The notes: generated from the letters alone by a model not told the origin. DNA of 64,000 nt from Blastochloris tepida (GCF_003966715.1 NZ_AP018907.1:3770001-3834000), one strand, 5' to 3'. Positions 48,083-56,391 are shown, counted from the stretch's first letter. Made by a program: numbers and translations.

Positions 48083-48192
48083 CAGTTGCTCGCTGCGCTC
48101 GCCCGGGATGACGCAGCAGGCTGGAGTGGCCGCGATAACGCGCGGAGCCAGGGTTAAGAGAGTCCTAAGCGCACGCCGTCACACTGCCACCC

Positions 48193-49155
48193 ATGCCCGA
48201 CGCCCCCGACACTCTCGCCCTCCTCCCCGCCGCGCCCTCGGTGATCGCCGAGGTCAGGCGCTGGGTCGGCTATCTGGCGCACGAGCGGCGGTGCTCGCCC
48301 AAGACGGTCGAGGCCTACAGCCGCGACGTCCGTCAGTTCCTCACCTTTCTTGCCGCGCACCTCGGTGCGCCGCCGACCCTGCCCGATCTCGCCGCGCTGG
48401 CGCCGCGCGACGTGCGGGCGTTCCTGGCCGAGCGCCGCGCGGCCGGGCTCGACCAGCGCTCGCTCGGGCGGGTGCTGGCCGGGGTGCGCTCGTTCGGCCG
48501 GTTTCTGGAGCGCAACGGGCTGGGCAAGGTCGGCGCGCTCCAGGCGGTGTCGACGCCCAAGGCCAGGCCCCGCCTGCCCCGGCCGCTTCCCGTTGCCGAC
48601 GCCAAGGCGGTGGCCGACGCGGACACCCGCGCCTTTGAGGCGCGCGAGACCTGGGTGCTGGTGCGCGACGCCGCGGTGCTGGCGCTGTGCTATGGCTGCG
48701 GCCTGCGCATTTCCGAGGCGCTGTCGCTGACGCGGCGCGAGGCGCCGCTGCCGGGGGCCGCGCTGCGCATCACCGGCAAGGGCGGCAAGACCCGCATGGT
48801 GCCGGTGCTGCCCAAGGTGGCCGAGGCGATCCAGGACTATCTCAAGCTTTGCCCGCACCCGCTCGATCCCGAGGGGCCGCTGTTCGTCGGCGTCAAGGGC
48901 GGGCCGTTGTCGCCGCGCATCGTCCAGCTCGCCATGGCGAGCTTGCGCGGCGCGCTCGGCCTGCCGGAGACCGCGACGCCGCACGCGCTGCGCCATTCCT
49001 TCGCCACGCACCTGCTGGCCAAGGGCGGCGACCTGCGCGCGATCCAGGATCTGCTCGGCCACGCCTCGCTGTCGACCACCCAGGTCTATACCGCCGTCGA
49101 CACCACCGCGCTGATGGCGGCCTACCGCGCCGCCCACCCCAGGGCGCAGCGTTGA
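48193..49155 (+). CDS. xerC: tyrosine recombinase XerC
   Basis: 320 residues. Chromosome dimer resolution at dif with XerD and FtsK. N-terminal SAM-like domain (VGYLAHERRCSPKTVEAYSRDVRQFL), then catalytic residues R172 (CGLRISEAL), K196 (TGKGGKTR), H264 and R267 (HALRHSFATHLL), H290 (LLGHASLS) and Y299 (TTQVYT). Pro/Ala-rich N-terminus and lack of phage neighbours favour XerC over an integrase; XerD cannot be fully excluded. The upstream neighbour is the IS110 element. Confidence 0.88.
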   Translation: MPDAPDTLALLPAAPSVIAEVRRWVGYLAHERRCSPKTVEAYSRDVRQFLTFLAAHLGAPPTLPDLAALAPRDVRAFLAERRAAGLDQRSLGRVLAGVRSFGRFLERNGLGKVGALQAVSTPKARPRLPRPLPVADAKAVADADTRAFEARETWVLVRDAAVLALCYGCGLRISEALSLTRREAPLPGAALRITGKGGKTRMVPVLPKVAEAIQDYLKLCPHPLDPEGPLFVGVKGGPLSPRIVQLAMASLRGALGLPETATPHALRHSFATHLLAKGGDLRAIQDLLGHASLSTTQVYTAVDTTALMAAYRAAHPRAQR

Positions 49156-49274
49156 GCCGGCAGCGCTGAGACGACGCGTCGCAGCACCTCACAGATTTGC
49201 GAGTTGTCTTAGCGTGAAGGACAGGGGAAGCTTGGTCAAGGATCGGAACGATCCGGCGAATCAGGGAAGACCCG

Positions 49275-49433
49275 ATGACCAAGACGCTTGCTATTGTTGC
49301 GGCACTGGTAGTGGCCGCCCCGTTTGCTGCCTCCGCGTGTCCGGGGGCAAAGAACACTTCTGCGTCGAACGGCGACTATACGCCGATCAAGACGGCGCAG
49401 GCGCCGGGTGCTCCGTCCGCCGAGACGAAGTGA
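49275..49433 (+). CDS. 52-residue exported peptide of unknown function
   Basis: ATG 49275 with AGGGAAGAC six bases upstream. Residues 1-21 (MTKTLAIVAALVVAAPFAAS A) form a clear signal peptide with AxA-type cleavage before C22; the mature part (CPGAKNTSASNGDYTPIKTA...) is about 31 residues, hydrophilic, with one cysteine. AASAC is only a weak lipobox. Small alphaproteobacterial secreted peptides of this kind are poorly studied. GC hairpin at 49535-49563 may be its terminator. Confidence 0.7.
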   Translation: MTKTLAIVAALVVAAPFAASACPGAKNTSASNGDYTPIKTAQAPGAPSAETK

Positions 49434-49534
49434 TCCGGTTTCCGCTCGATCCCCCGCGATCGAAGGAAACGATCGGACACGCGGCGCCGTGACCGCAGAC
49501 GGCGCCGCATCCCCCCGCAGGTGTCCCCCGCCCT

Positions 49535-49563
49535 GAACGCCCGGATCCCCCGTCCGGGCGTTC
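49535..49563. terminator. GC hairpin after the small exported peptide gene
   Basis: GAACGCCCGGA pairs with TCCGGGCGTTC around TCCCCCG. No clear T-run on the plus strand, so assignment is tentative; it lies between convergent genes. Confidence 0.5.
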
Positions 49564-49604
49564 TCGCGTCTGGCGCCACGTGTCCCAACACCCCCTCGGG
49601 CGAG

Positions 49605-50060
49605 TCACGGCCAGATGTACCACCAGGTCGGACGGCCCGAGGCCGGGTTGACGTCGGCGCGTAGCCGCCGGAACCCGTGCTTCTCGTAGAAGCGCACGGC
49701 GCGCGGGTTCTCCTGATTGACGTCGAGCAGGATCCGGCCGGCGCGCGCCTTGGCGGAGTCGATCAGCCGGTCAGCGACGTCGCCGCCCCAGCGGTCCGGG
49801 TGGACGGCAATCTGGTCGAGATGGCCCTCGGTTTCCTGAACAGCCGTGAAGCCGACCACCCGCCCGCCGGGCTCGACCGCGCAGGTGATGGCGTAGCCCT
49901 TCGTCTGCAGCTCGGCCAAGTGGCTGCGCAGCCATGGCCGGCGGTCCTCGAAATCGATCTCGGGCAGGGTGGTCTGCCAGCTCGCCACCCACAGCGCCTC
50001 GATGCCGGCGAGGTCGCCGGACTCGAACGGACGCAGCAAGACGGGCTCCGAAGGACTCAT
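49605..50060 (-). CDS. GNAT family N-acetyltransferase
   Basis: 151 residues. LRPFESGDLAGIEALWVASWQTTLPEI at the N-terminus, AVEPGGRVVGFTAVQE in the core, and the acetyl-CoA loop QIAVHPDRWGGDVADRLIDSAKARAG, then VNQENPRAVRFYEKHGFRRLR. The acceptor is unknown. The last residues are aromatic (TWWYIWP). It lies downstream of the phosphatase gene; a type B hairpin separates them. Confidence 0.88.
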   Translation of the reverse strand: MSPSEPVLLRPFESGDLAGIEALWVASWQTTLPEIDFEDRRPWLRSHLAELQTKGYAITCAVEPGGRVVGFTAVQETEGHLDQIAVHPDRWGGDVADRLIDSAKARAGRILLDVNQENPRAVRFYEKHGFRRLRADVNPASGRPTWWYIWP

Positions 50061-50084
50061 CGCGCGGACGGCTCCCGAGAACGC

Positions 50085-50127
50085 GATTTCATACGAAATC
50101 CGGCTTGGTCGGCCGGAAACCGCATTA
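50085..50127. repeat. short type B hairpin after the inositol-phosphatase-like gene
   Basis: ATACGAAATCCGGC with GCCGGAAACCGCAT, a single imperfect stem ending at the stop codon of the upstream gene. Confidence 0.55.
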
Positions 50128-50913
50128 CACGCTCTTCAGCGTCGCGAGCAGGCTGCGCTGGATCGCCTCATTGCCGGCGATGAGGCCGCCCGAGGCCAGC
50201 ATGTCGTCGCCGCCATCGAGGTCGGTGACGAAGCCGCCGGCCTCGCGCACCAGCACGATGCCGGCGCCGATGTCCCACGCCGACAGGTGGCGTTCCCAGT
50301 AGCCGTCGAACCGGCCGGCCGCCACCCAGGCGAGGTCGAGCGAGGCGGCGCCGAAGCGGCGCAGGCCCGCCGCCTTGGACTGCACCACCGCCAGCTCGCG
50401 CCGGAACTGGTCGTGGTTGCCGCGCGCCAGATGCGGGATGCCGCAGGTGATGACGGCGGCCGACAGCTCCTTGCGGGCGGCGACGCGCAGCCGGCGGTCA
50501 TTGACGAAGGCGCCGCGGCCGCGCTCAGCGGTGAACAGCTCGTCGGTGGCCGGGTTGTAGACGACGCCGGCCACCGGCACGCCGTCGCGCTCCAGCCCGA
50601 TCGACACCGCGAAATGCGGGATGCCGTGCAGGAAATTGGTGGTGCCGTCGAGCGGATCGACCAGCCAGCGGTGGCTCTTGTCGGCGCCCTCGACCGCGCC
50701 GCTCTCCTCCATCAGGAAGCCGTAGTCCGGCCGGGCCTTCTTGAGCTCGGTGAAGACGATCTGCTCGGCCTTGCGGTCGGCGACCGAGACGAAGTTGGCC
50801 GGTCCCTTGAGCGAGACCTGCAGCTCTTCGACCTCGCCGAAATCGCGCTTCAGGCTGCGGCCGGCCTTGAGGGCGGCCTGGACCATGACGGTGAGGAGGG
50901 GCGAGCGCAGCAT
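50125..50913 (-). CDS. inositol monophosphatase family protein (SuhB-like)
   Basis: 262 residues. Mg-dependent phosphatase: E69-E70 in FLMEESG, D86 and D89 in VDPLDGTTNFLHGIPHFAVSIGL, and D214 in SAWDIGAGIVLVREAGG form the metal and phosphate site. SuhB-type proteins hydrolyse inositol-1-phosphate and also act with NusA in rRNA transcription; the exact role here is not decidable. The start ATG 50913 (MLRSPLLTVMVQAALKAG) is the family N-terminus; the longer frame upstream is spurious. Confidence 0.92.
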   Translation of the reverse strand: MLRSPLLTVMVQAALKAGRSLKRDFGEVEELQVSLKGPANFVSVADRKAEQIVFTELKKARPDYGFLMEESGAVEGADKSHRWLVDPLDGTTNFLHGIPHFAVSIGLERDGVPVAGVVYNPATDELFTAERGRGAFVNDRRLRVAARKELSAAVITCGIPHLARGNHDQFRRELAVVQSKAAGLRRFGAASLDLAWVAAGRFDGYWERHLSAWDIGAGIVLVREAGGFVTDLDGGDDMLASGGLIAGNEAIQRSLLATLKSV

Positions 50914-51008
50914 GATGAATCCGGGACAGAGTGTGAATCGGGCGGGAGCGGAGCCGCGCTCTCTATAGGCCTGTGGCGGCGCTGCCAACAGCCCGCGGCG
51001 GGCCGGCG

Positions 51009-52133
51009 TCAGCGCTGGACGAGCATGGAGGCGCTCGTCCGGTCGAGGGTGGCGCGGTCGAGCCAGGTGCGGGCCTGCGCCTCGGCGCGGTCGCGCTCCT
51101 CGACGGTGAGGGCGGCGATCTGCTGGTCGAGCCAGGGGTCGGACAGGCCGGCGGTGCGGGCCATCAGGTGCCAGCGGGCCGCCTCGACGCGGTCGGCCGG
51201 CACGCCGCGGCCGGCCAGCAGGAGCCGGGCATAGCGGTTCCAGGCGATGACATTGCCCTTCAGCGCCGCCTTGCGGAACCAGCGGGCGGCCGCCGCCTCG
51301 TCCTTGGCGACGCCGGTGCCGTTGAACAGGGTGATGGCGTAGTCGACCATCGCGTCGATATTGTCGAGCATGGCAGCACGGGCCAGCCAATGGGCGGCCT
51401 GGACGGGGTCGGCGGCGACGCCGCGGCCTTCCTTGTAGAACACCGCCAGCGCGTATTGCGCCTCGGCCACGTCCTTGTCGGCGGCGACGCGGAACCAGCG
51501 CGCGGCCTGGGCGAAGTCCTGCGGCATCGCCTGCCCCTCGATATGGAGCAGGGCCAGATTGTAGGCGGCCGGCGCATAGCCGGCCTCGGCGGCGCGCTGG
51601 AACAGCTTGGCGGCATCGGCGCGGTCCTTGCGCACGCCGCGCCCTTCCAGATGCATCATGCCGAGCTGGAAGATGGCGGTCGGGTCGTTGCGGCTGGCCG
51701 CAAGCTGGTACCATTGCGCGGCCTTGCGGTCGTCGCGCGCCACGCCGAGACCCGAGGAATAGAGCTCTCCGAGCAGGGTCATCGCCGCCGGGTCGGGCGT
51801 CTCGGACGTGCGCCGCGTCGCCTCCTTGAGGGCGGTCAGGTAGAGCCCGCGCTGGAAAGCGCCGAAGGCGATGTCGCCCGGTGCCTCGGCCGAGGCCGGC
51901 GCGCCCGGCTTGGCCGCCGCGGGCGGCTGTGGTGTCGGTGGCTGGGGCTTCACCGGCTGCGGCGCGGCGGCCCGCGGGGCCGGCGGCATCGGTTTGGGCA
52001 CGGCCGGCGGCTTGGCCGGCAGGCTCGCGGGCGGCGCCGGCTGCGGCACGACCGAAAGCGGGGCGCCCTGCCCCATCGCCGCCGTCGCGCCGATCAGGGA
52101 CGCGAACATGGCGGCCGCGACGCGCAAGATCAC
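51009..52133 (-). CDS. Sel1-repeat (TPR-like) secreted protein
   Basis: 374 residues. Signal peptide 1-22 (MILRVAAAMFASLIGATAAM), a Pro/Ala/Lys-rich linker (residues 25-85), then at least six Sel1 repeats such as AAQWYQLAASRNDPTAIFQLGMMHLEGRGV and AARWFRVAADKDVAEAQYALAVFYKEGRGV. Sel1 repeats form protein-binding solenoids; probably periplasmic scaffold. Same-strand four-base overlap with the thiE-like gene. Confidence 0.88.
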   Translation of the reverse strand: MILRVAAAMFASLIGATAAMGQGAPLSVVPQPAPPASLPAKPPAVPKPMPPAPRAAAPQPVKPQPPTPQPPAAAKPGAPASAEAPGDIAFGAFQRGLYLTALKEATRRTSETPDPAAMTLLGELYSSGLGVARDDRKAAQWYQLAASRNDPTAIFQLGMMHLEGRGVRKDRADAAKLFQRAAEAGYAPAAYNLALLHIEGQAMPQDFAQAARWFRVAADKDVAEAQYALAVFYKEGRGVAADPVQAAHWLARAAMLDNIDAMVDYAITLFNGTGVAKDEAAAARWFRKAALKGNVIAWNRYARLLLAGRGVPADRVEAARWHLMARTAGLSDPWLDQQIAALTVEERDRAEAQARTWLDRATLDRTSASMLVQR

Positions 52134-52753
52134 GGCACCTTGTCCCTCGTCAGCGAGGCCGCGGCGTCGCGGACTGCAGCGGCCGGGCCCCTCGGGTCAT
52201 TCCATATCGCATCCCCGAGGGCGACGAAATCGGCTCCGACGCCGGCAAGGGCGGCGGCCGTCTGGAAATCGGCGGCATAGGCGACGCAGGCCGGCTCGAA
52301 AATCTCCGCCCACCACGCCGTGCGCTCGACCACGGCTTCAGGTGGCGGGCCGGTGGTCTCGAGGTCGGGCTCGCCGAACATCACATAGTCGGCGCCGCCT
52401 TCGCCGGCGGTCATGGCGTCGTGGCGGGTGCGAAGGCCGCCGACGCCGACGATCCGGTCGGCCGGCAGCGAGCCGCGCACGGTCTGCAACTGGTCGACGC
52501 CGGACACGTGGGCGCCGTCGGCGCCGCTGCGGGCGACGAGGTCGGGCCGGCCGTCGACCAGCAGGGCGGCGCCAGCTTCCTGCACCAGGGGGGCAATGTG
52601 ACGGATGCGGTTGATCAGCGTCCGCTCGTCGGCGTCCGTCAGGCGAAGCCGCACCGCGGCGATCTCGGCCGCCTCCAGCGCGGCGGTGAGCGCCGGAAGG
52701 AATGCGTCCGCGTCGGCGATCACCGGCGTGATCAGGTACAGGCGCGTCCGCAT
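52130..52753 (-). CDS. ThiE/TenI-like thiamine phosphate synthase family protein, divergent
   Basis: 207 residues, TIM-barrel. The family order is present (MRTRLYLITPVI, AGAALLVDGRPDLVARSGADGAHVSG, RIVGVGGLRTRHDAMTAGEGGADYVMFGEPDLET). But the canonical ND-R and G-P-T-TK motifs are altered: LVDGRPDL replaces the ND-R motif and GEPDLETTG replaces GPIFxTxTK. ThiE activity is therefore doubtful. Coupled to the Sel1 gene by overlap, which is common in Rhizobiales. Confidence 0.75.
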   Translation of the reverse strand: MRTRLYLITPVIADADAFLPALTAALEAAEIAAVRLRLTDADERTLINRIRHIAPLVQEAGAALLVDGRPDLVARSGADGAHVSGVDQLQTVRGSLPADRIVGVGGLRTRHDAMTAGEGGADYVMFGEPDLETTGPPPEAVVERTAWWAEIFEPACVAYAADFQTAAALAGVGADFVALGDAIWNDPRGPAAAVRDAAASLTRDKVP

Positions 52754-52861
52754 ACTCACGACACTCGATTCCGCCACCATCGCGCTGAGCATCCCCGCGA
52801 AAGCGGCGAAATCGCGGCCACCCGTCCGGGTGGACGCAAACATGGCAGGCGTGAAGAAGGG

Positions 52862-52887
52862 CCCGGGCCGGCGCAGCGGCCCGGGCG
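52862..52887 (-). terminator. terminator of the gap-pgk group
   Basis: GCCCGGGCCG (52862-52871) pairs with CGGCCCGGGC (52878-52887), 10-bp arms, loop GCGCAG. On the minus strand it follows the pgk stop by 17 bases and is followed by CCTTCTTC. Confidence 0.7.
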
Positions 52888-52904
52888 GATGGTTTGGTCG
52901 TGCC

Positions 52905-54098
52905 TCAACGCTTGCGCAGCACCTCGACGCCGGGCAGCACCTTGCCTTCCAGGAACTCCAGGAAGGCGCCGCCCGCGGTCGAGACATAGGAGAAGCGCTC
53001 GGCGACGCCGGCATGGTTGAGGGCGGCCACCGTGTCGCCTCCGCCGGCGACCGAGACCACCTTGCCGGCCTCGGTCAGCTCGGCGACCGCCTTGGCCACC
53101 TGCACCGTGCCGCGGTCGAACGGTTCGAGCTCGAAGGCGCCGAACGGCCCGTTCCACAGCACGGTCTTGGCGTCGGCCAGCCGGGTGGCGACGTCGAGCA
53201 CCGATTTCGGCCCGATGTCGAGCACCATGTCGTCGGCGCTGATGACATCGACCGTCGCCGTCCTGGAGGGGGCGTTGGCCTTGAATTCGGAGGCCGCGAC
53301 CACGTCCACCGGCAGCACCACGGTGCAGCCGCGCTGGGCGGCGGTGGCGAGGATGGCGCGGGCGGTGTCGGCCATGTCCCGCTCGCACAGGGACTTGCCG
53401 ACCGCTTTTCCTTGCGCGAACAGGAAGGTGTTGGCCATCGCGCCGCCGATGATCAGGATGTCGACCTTGCCGCTGAGATTGCCGAGCAGGTCGAGCTTGG
53501 TCGACACCTTGGCGCCGCCGACGATGGCGGCGACCGGCCGGGCCGGCGCCTCCAGCGCCTTGGTCAGCGCGTCGAGCTCGGCCTGCATGGTGCGGCCGGC
53601 ATAGGCCGGCAGCAGGTGGCCCAGCCCCTCGGTCGAGGCATGGGCGCGGTGGGCGGCCGAGAAGGCGTCATTGACCCAGAGGTCGCCATTGGCGGCAAGC
53701 GCACGGGCGAAGTCGGGGTCGTTCTTCTCCTCGCCGGCATGGAAGCGGGTGTTTTCCAGCAGCAGCACGTCGCCGGGCTTCATGGCGGCGACGGCCGCGG
53801 CCGCCGCCTCGCCGATGCAGTCGGCCGCGAACGCCACCGGCTTGCCGAGCTTTTCGGCCACCGCCGGCGCGATGGACTTCAGCGACTGGGTGGGATCGAC
53901 CCCCTTGGGGCGGCCGAAATGGGCGAGCAGGATGACCTTGCCGCCCTTGCCGGCGATCTCCCGGATGGTGGGAAGCACCCGCTCGATGCGGGTGGCATCG
54001 GAGACGGTGCCGTTCTCCATCGGCACATTGAGGTCGACGCGCACCAGCACGCGCTTGCCGGCGACGTCGGCGTCGTCAAGGGTTCGGAATTGAGTCAT
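52905..54098 (-). CDS. pgk: phosphoglycerate kinase
   Basis: 397 residues. 1,3-bisphosphoglycerate + ADP to 3-phosphoglycerate + ATP, used in glycolysis and in reverse in the Calvin cycle. [16 protein letters not shown] is the N-terminal signature, [14 protein letters not shown] the substrate loop, [15 protein letters not shown] and [14 protein letters not shown] the nucleotide motifs, [11 protein letters not shown] the domain hinge. ATG 54098 overlaps the stop of the upstream 125-residue gene by four bases. Confidence 0.96.
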   Translation of the reverse strand: MTQFRTLDDADVAGKRVLVRVDLNVPMENGTVSDATRIERVLPTIREIAGKGGKVILLAHFGRPKGVDPTQSLKSIAPAVAEKLGKPVAFAADCIGEAAAAAVAAMKPGDVLLLENTRFHAGEEKNDPDFARALAANGDLWVNDAFSAAHRAHASTEGLGHLLPAYAGRTMQAELDALTKALEAPARPVAAIVGGAKVSTKLDLLGNLSGKVDILIIGGAMANTFLFAQGKAVGKSLCERDMADTARAILATAAQRGCTVVLPVDVVAASEFKANAPSRTATVDVISADDMVLDIGPKSVLDVATRLADAKTVLWNGPFGAFELEPFDRGTVQVAKAVAELTEAGKVVSVAGGGDTVAALNHAGVAERFSYVSTAGGAFLEFLEGKVLPGVEVLRKR

Positions 54099-54472
54099 AG
54101 GAACCTCACGATAGCGGCGCCGGTTCCCAGGATGGCGACCATCCCCACCAGCAGCATCCACCAAGTTGGCAGCATCGAGACCTTGCCCTTGATCTCGGCG
54201 ATCTCGGTCTTGAGGTCTGTCTTCAGGCCAGCGAAATCAGACCGCAGATCGGTCTTCAGGGTGCTCATCTCGCCGCGCAAGCCTGACAGATCGCGCAACG
54301 CGACTTCGATTCTCTGCAGCGCGCCGGTGACCGCCTCGAACCTTGCCTCGAGACGCTGAACCCCTCTCTCAAGGTCGGTAACGCGCTGTTCCAGCATGGG
54401 ATCCTCGGGGCCGCCGCCACCGGAGGGTGGCACTCTACCGACACGAGATGGAAGATGAAGAATTTCCGCCAC
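54095..54472 (-). CDS. small coiled-coil protein with C-terminal membrane anchor
   Basis: 125 residues. Heptad-rich helix from about 27 to 98 ([39 protein letters not shown]) followed by one hydrophobic helix ([21 protein letters not shown]) at the C-terminus. Similar short DUF1640/hemolysin-XhlA-like proteins exist, but assignment is not safe. Coupled to pgk by a four-base overlap, three bases after the zinc-ribbon gene: an accessory pair inserted between gap and pgk. Confidence 0.7.
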   Translation of the reverse strand: MAEILHLPSRVGRVPPSGGGGPEDPMLEQRVTDLERGVQRLEARFEAVTGALQRIEVALRDLSGLRGEMSTLKTDLRSDFAGLKTDLKTEIAEIKGKVSMLPTWWMLLVGMVAILGTGAAIVRFL

Positions 54473-54475
54473 GGC

Positions 54476-54760
54476 TCATTCCCTTGGAATGGGCTTTGGT
54501 GCAGAGACCAGGATCTCCGTCATGTGAGATTCCAGGTGCCCGCAGCGAGCGCATGCAAGTGTTGTAATTGAAGGTCTTTCCGCCTTAAATATATTGATTT
54601 CCTTGCGAAATAAAGATCCGTCCTGCTTGGCAAGATAGATGTTTTCCTCCAGCAAATAAAATTTATCATGCCCGCAGCGGAGGCAGCGCAGGTCGGGAAA
54701 ACTCTCCTTGATGAGCGCTGACAGATCATCAAAGACGGATTTTTCCTCGACCTGCGACAT
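54476..54760 (-). CDS. small zinc-ribbon protein of unknown function
   Basis: 94 residues. Two CxxC pairs, CLRCGHDKF and CARCGHLESH, about 43 residues apart, form a probable zinc ribbon around KFYLLEENIYLAKQDGS. Base composition is lower than its neighbours (25 G or C in 54541-54600). No family recognised. Fifteen bases separate it from gap upstream. Confidence 0.65.
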   Translation of the reverse strand: MSQVEEKSVFDDLSALIKESFPDLRCLRCGHDKFYLLEENIYLAKQDGSLFRKEINIFKAERPSITTLACARCGHLESHMTEILVSAPKPIPRE

Positions 54761-54775
54761 GACGTGAACCCAAGC

Positions 54776-55783
54776 TCAGATCAGCTTGCCCATCGCCGCG
54801 GCGACGTCGGCCATGCGGTTCGAGAAGCCCCACTCATTGTCGTACCAGGCGAGGACGCGCACGAAGGTGCCGTCGATCACCTTGGTCTGGTCGGCGTGGA
54901 AGGTCGAGGAGTGCGGGTCGTGGTTGAAGTCGATGCCGACGTTCGGAGAGTCGGTGAAGCCGAGCACGCCCTTGAGCGCACCTTCCGAGGCCGCCTTCAT
55001 CGCCGCCACGATCTCCTCCTTGGTGGTCGCGCGGGAGGCGACGATCTTGAGATCGACCAGCGACACGTTGGGGGTGGGGATGCGAATGGCCGAGCCGTCG
55101 AGCTTGCCCTTCAGCGCCGGCAGCACGAGGCCGATGGCCTTGGCGGCGCCGGTCGAGGTCGGGATGGCCGAGAGTGCCGCGGCGCGGCCGCGATAGAGGT
55201 CCTTGTGCAGGGTGTCGAGCGTCGGCTGGTCGCCGGTGTAGGAATGCACGGTGGTCATGTAGCCGCGCTCGATGCCGACCAGTTCGTGCAGCACCTTGGC
55301 GACCGGCGCCAGACAGTTGGTGGTGCAGGAGCCGTTGGAGACCACGAGGTGCTCGGCCTTCAGGCCCTCATGATTGACCTTGTAGACCGCGGTGTAGTCG
55401 GCGCCGTCGGAGGGGGCGGACACCAGCACGCGCTTGGCGCCGGCGGTGAGCAGCATCGCCGCCTTGTCGCGGGCGGTGAAGATGCCGGTGCACTCCATGG
55501 CGATGTCGATGCCGAGTTCCTTGTAGGGAAGCTGGGTCGGATCCTTGATCGCGGTGACCTTGATCGGGCCGCGGCCGACATCGATGGTGTCGCCGGCCAC
55601 CTTGACCTCGCCCGGGAAGCGGCCGTGCACGGAATCGTAGCGGAACAGGTGGGCGTTGGTCTCGACCGGGCCGAGATCGTTGATGGCGACCACCTCGATG
55701 TCGCGACGGTCGGATTCGATGAGGGCACGCAAGACATTGCGGCCGATCCGGCCGAATCCGTTGATGGCAACGCGAAGGGTCAT
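54776..55783 (-). CDS. gap: glyceraldehyde-3-phosphate dehydrogenase, type I
   Basis: 335 residues. Oxidises GAP with phosphate. VAINGFGRIGRNVLRA is the Rossmann motif; catalytic C153 in SNGSCTTNCLAP with His in HSYTGDQ; WYDNEWGFSNRM near the C-terminus. The adenine-ribose acid D36 (AINDLG) suggests NAD specificity. ATG 55783 is the family start (MTLRVAINGFG); an upstream frame passes through a tandem duplication. First gene of the gap-(two small genes)-pgk group. Confidence 0.96.
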   Translation of the reverse strand: MTLRVAINGFGRIGRNVLRALIESDRRDIEVVAINDLGPVETNAHLFRYDSVHGRFPGEVKVAGDTIDVGRGPIKVTAIKDPTQLPYKELGIDIAMECTGIFTARDKAAMLLTAGAKRVLVSAPSDGADYTAVYKVNHEGLKAEHLVVSNGSCTTNCLAPVAKVLHELVGIERGYMTTVHSYTGDQPTLDTLHKDLYRGRAAALSAIPTSTGAAKAIGLVLPALKGKLDGSAIRIPTPNVSLVDLKIVASRATTKEEIVAAMKAASEGALKGVLGFTDSPNVGIDFNHDPHSSTFHADQTKVIDGTFVRVLAWYDNEWGFSNRMADVAAAMGKLI

Positions 55784-55795
55784 CCTGCTCTCTCC

Positions 55796-55825
55796 TGTCT
55801 GCAACCGTGCTGTCTGCAACCGTGA
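55796..55825. repeat. 15-bp tandem duplication upstream of gap
   Basis: TGTCTGCAACCGTGC followed by TGTCTGCAACCGTGA, 12 bases before the gap start. Confidence 0.8.
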
Positions 55826-55920
55826 TTCCGCCCGCCGCGGACGTCAGCCGTCGCGCGGGCCTTCCACCGCCGAGGATGGCATACCAACCCGGCGGGCATA
55901 GTCAATTCTCTTCGGGGAAA

Positions 55921-55942
55921 GATTTTGCAAGCAAATGCAATC
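55921..55942. promoter_or_regulatory. candidate operator in the gap upstream region
   Basis: Overlapping inverted repeats TTTGC-AA-GCAAA and TTGCA-AGCAAA-TGCAA in an otherwise GC-rich gap, about 140 bases before the gap start and 170 before DUF4164. LacI/GntR-type operators look like this. Not assigned. Confidence 0.3.
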
Positions 55943-56109
55943 TTCTGACGCTGGAGCCGAGCCCCTGGCGCCGGGGCCGATTTTGTGCGCTGCCAAAACA
56001 TTCGGAGCAATGCCGCTCGGTTGCCCTCGGCGTGCAGCGCACCTAATCTCCAGCCATCGGGATTCCCCGGACGCCTAATCGGTGCGTGCCAAATCGGAGG
56101 CTTTGCGAG

Positions 56110-56391
56110 ATGCTGGACAGCCCGCCGCTCGAGACGGCCACTCGCCGGCTGACGGCAGCGCTCGACCAGCTCGAGGCGGCGGTGGAGCGGCGGCTGGCGC
56201 AGGAGCGCCAGGAGGCCGGGCTCGAAGCCCAGGTGCAGGCGCTCGGCGTCGATCGGGCGCGGCTCGCCGCCGAGCTCGACCAGATGCGCCACCGGGCCGA
56301 CGAGCTGGAGGGCGTCAACCGCGACGTCTCCCACCGGCTGGCGGTGGCGATGGAGACGATCCGCACCGTGCTGGGCGAAGCCGGCCGGTGA
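56110..56391 (+). CDS. DUF4164 coiled-coil protein
   Basis: 93 residues, one long helix (LETATRRLTAALDQLEAAVE, LAAELDQMRHRADELEGVN). Matches the small DUF4164 family that precedes zapA in Rhizobiales; a role in Z-ring organisation with ZapA is a guess from context. GGAGG at 56096-56100 is nine bases before ATG 56110, ruling out the start at 56086. Confidence 0.82.
   Translation: MLDSPPLETATRRLTAALDQLEAAVERRLAQERQEAGLEAQVQALGVDRARLAAELDQMRHRADELEGVNRDVSHRLAVAMETIRTVLGEAGR

Larger units (their letters stand above)
46938..48088 (+). mobile_element. IS110-family insertion sequence inside a type C repeat
   Basis: About 1.15 kb, bounded by GGGTTG on the left and ACAGTTG on the right, without terminal inverted repeats, as expected for IS110. 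The shared GTTG makes the exact edge uncertain by up to four bases. A left non-coding end of about 177 bases precedes the transposase; the right end is only a few bases. Transposase frameshifted (see pseudogene). Confidence 0.85.

Noticed and set aside
56086..56109. Upstream ATG for DUF4164
   Set aside because: GGAGG at 56096 lies inside that extension and is ideally placed for the ATG at 56110.
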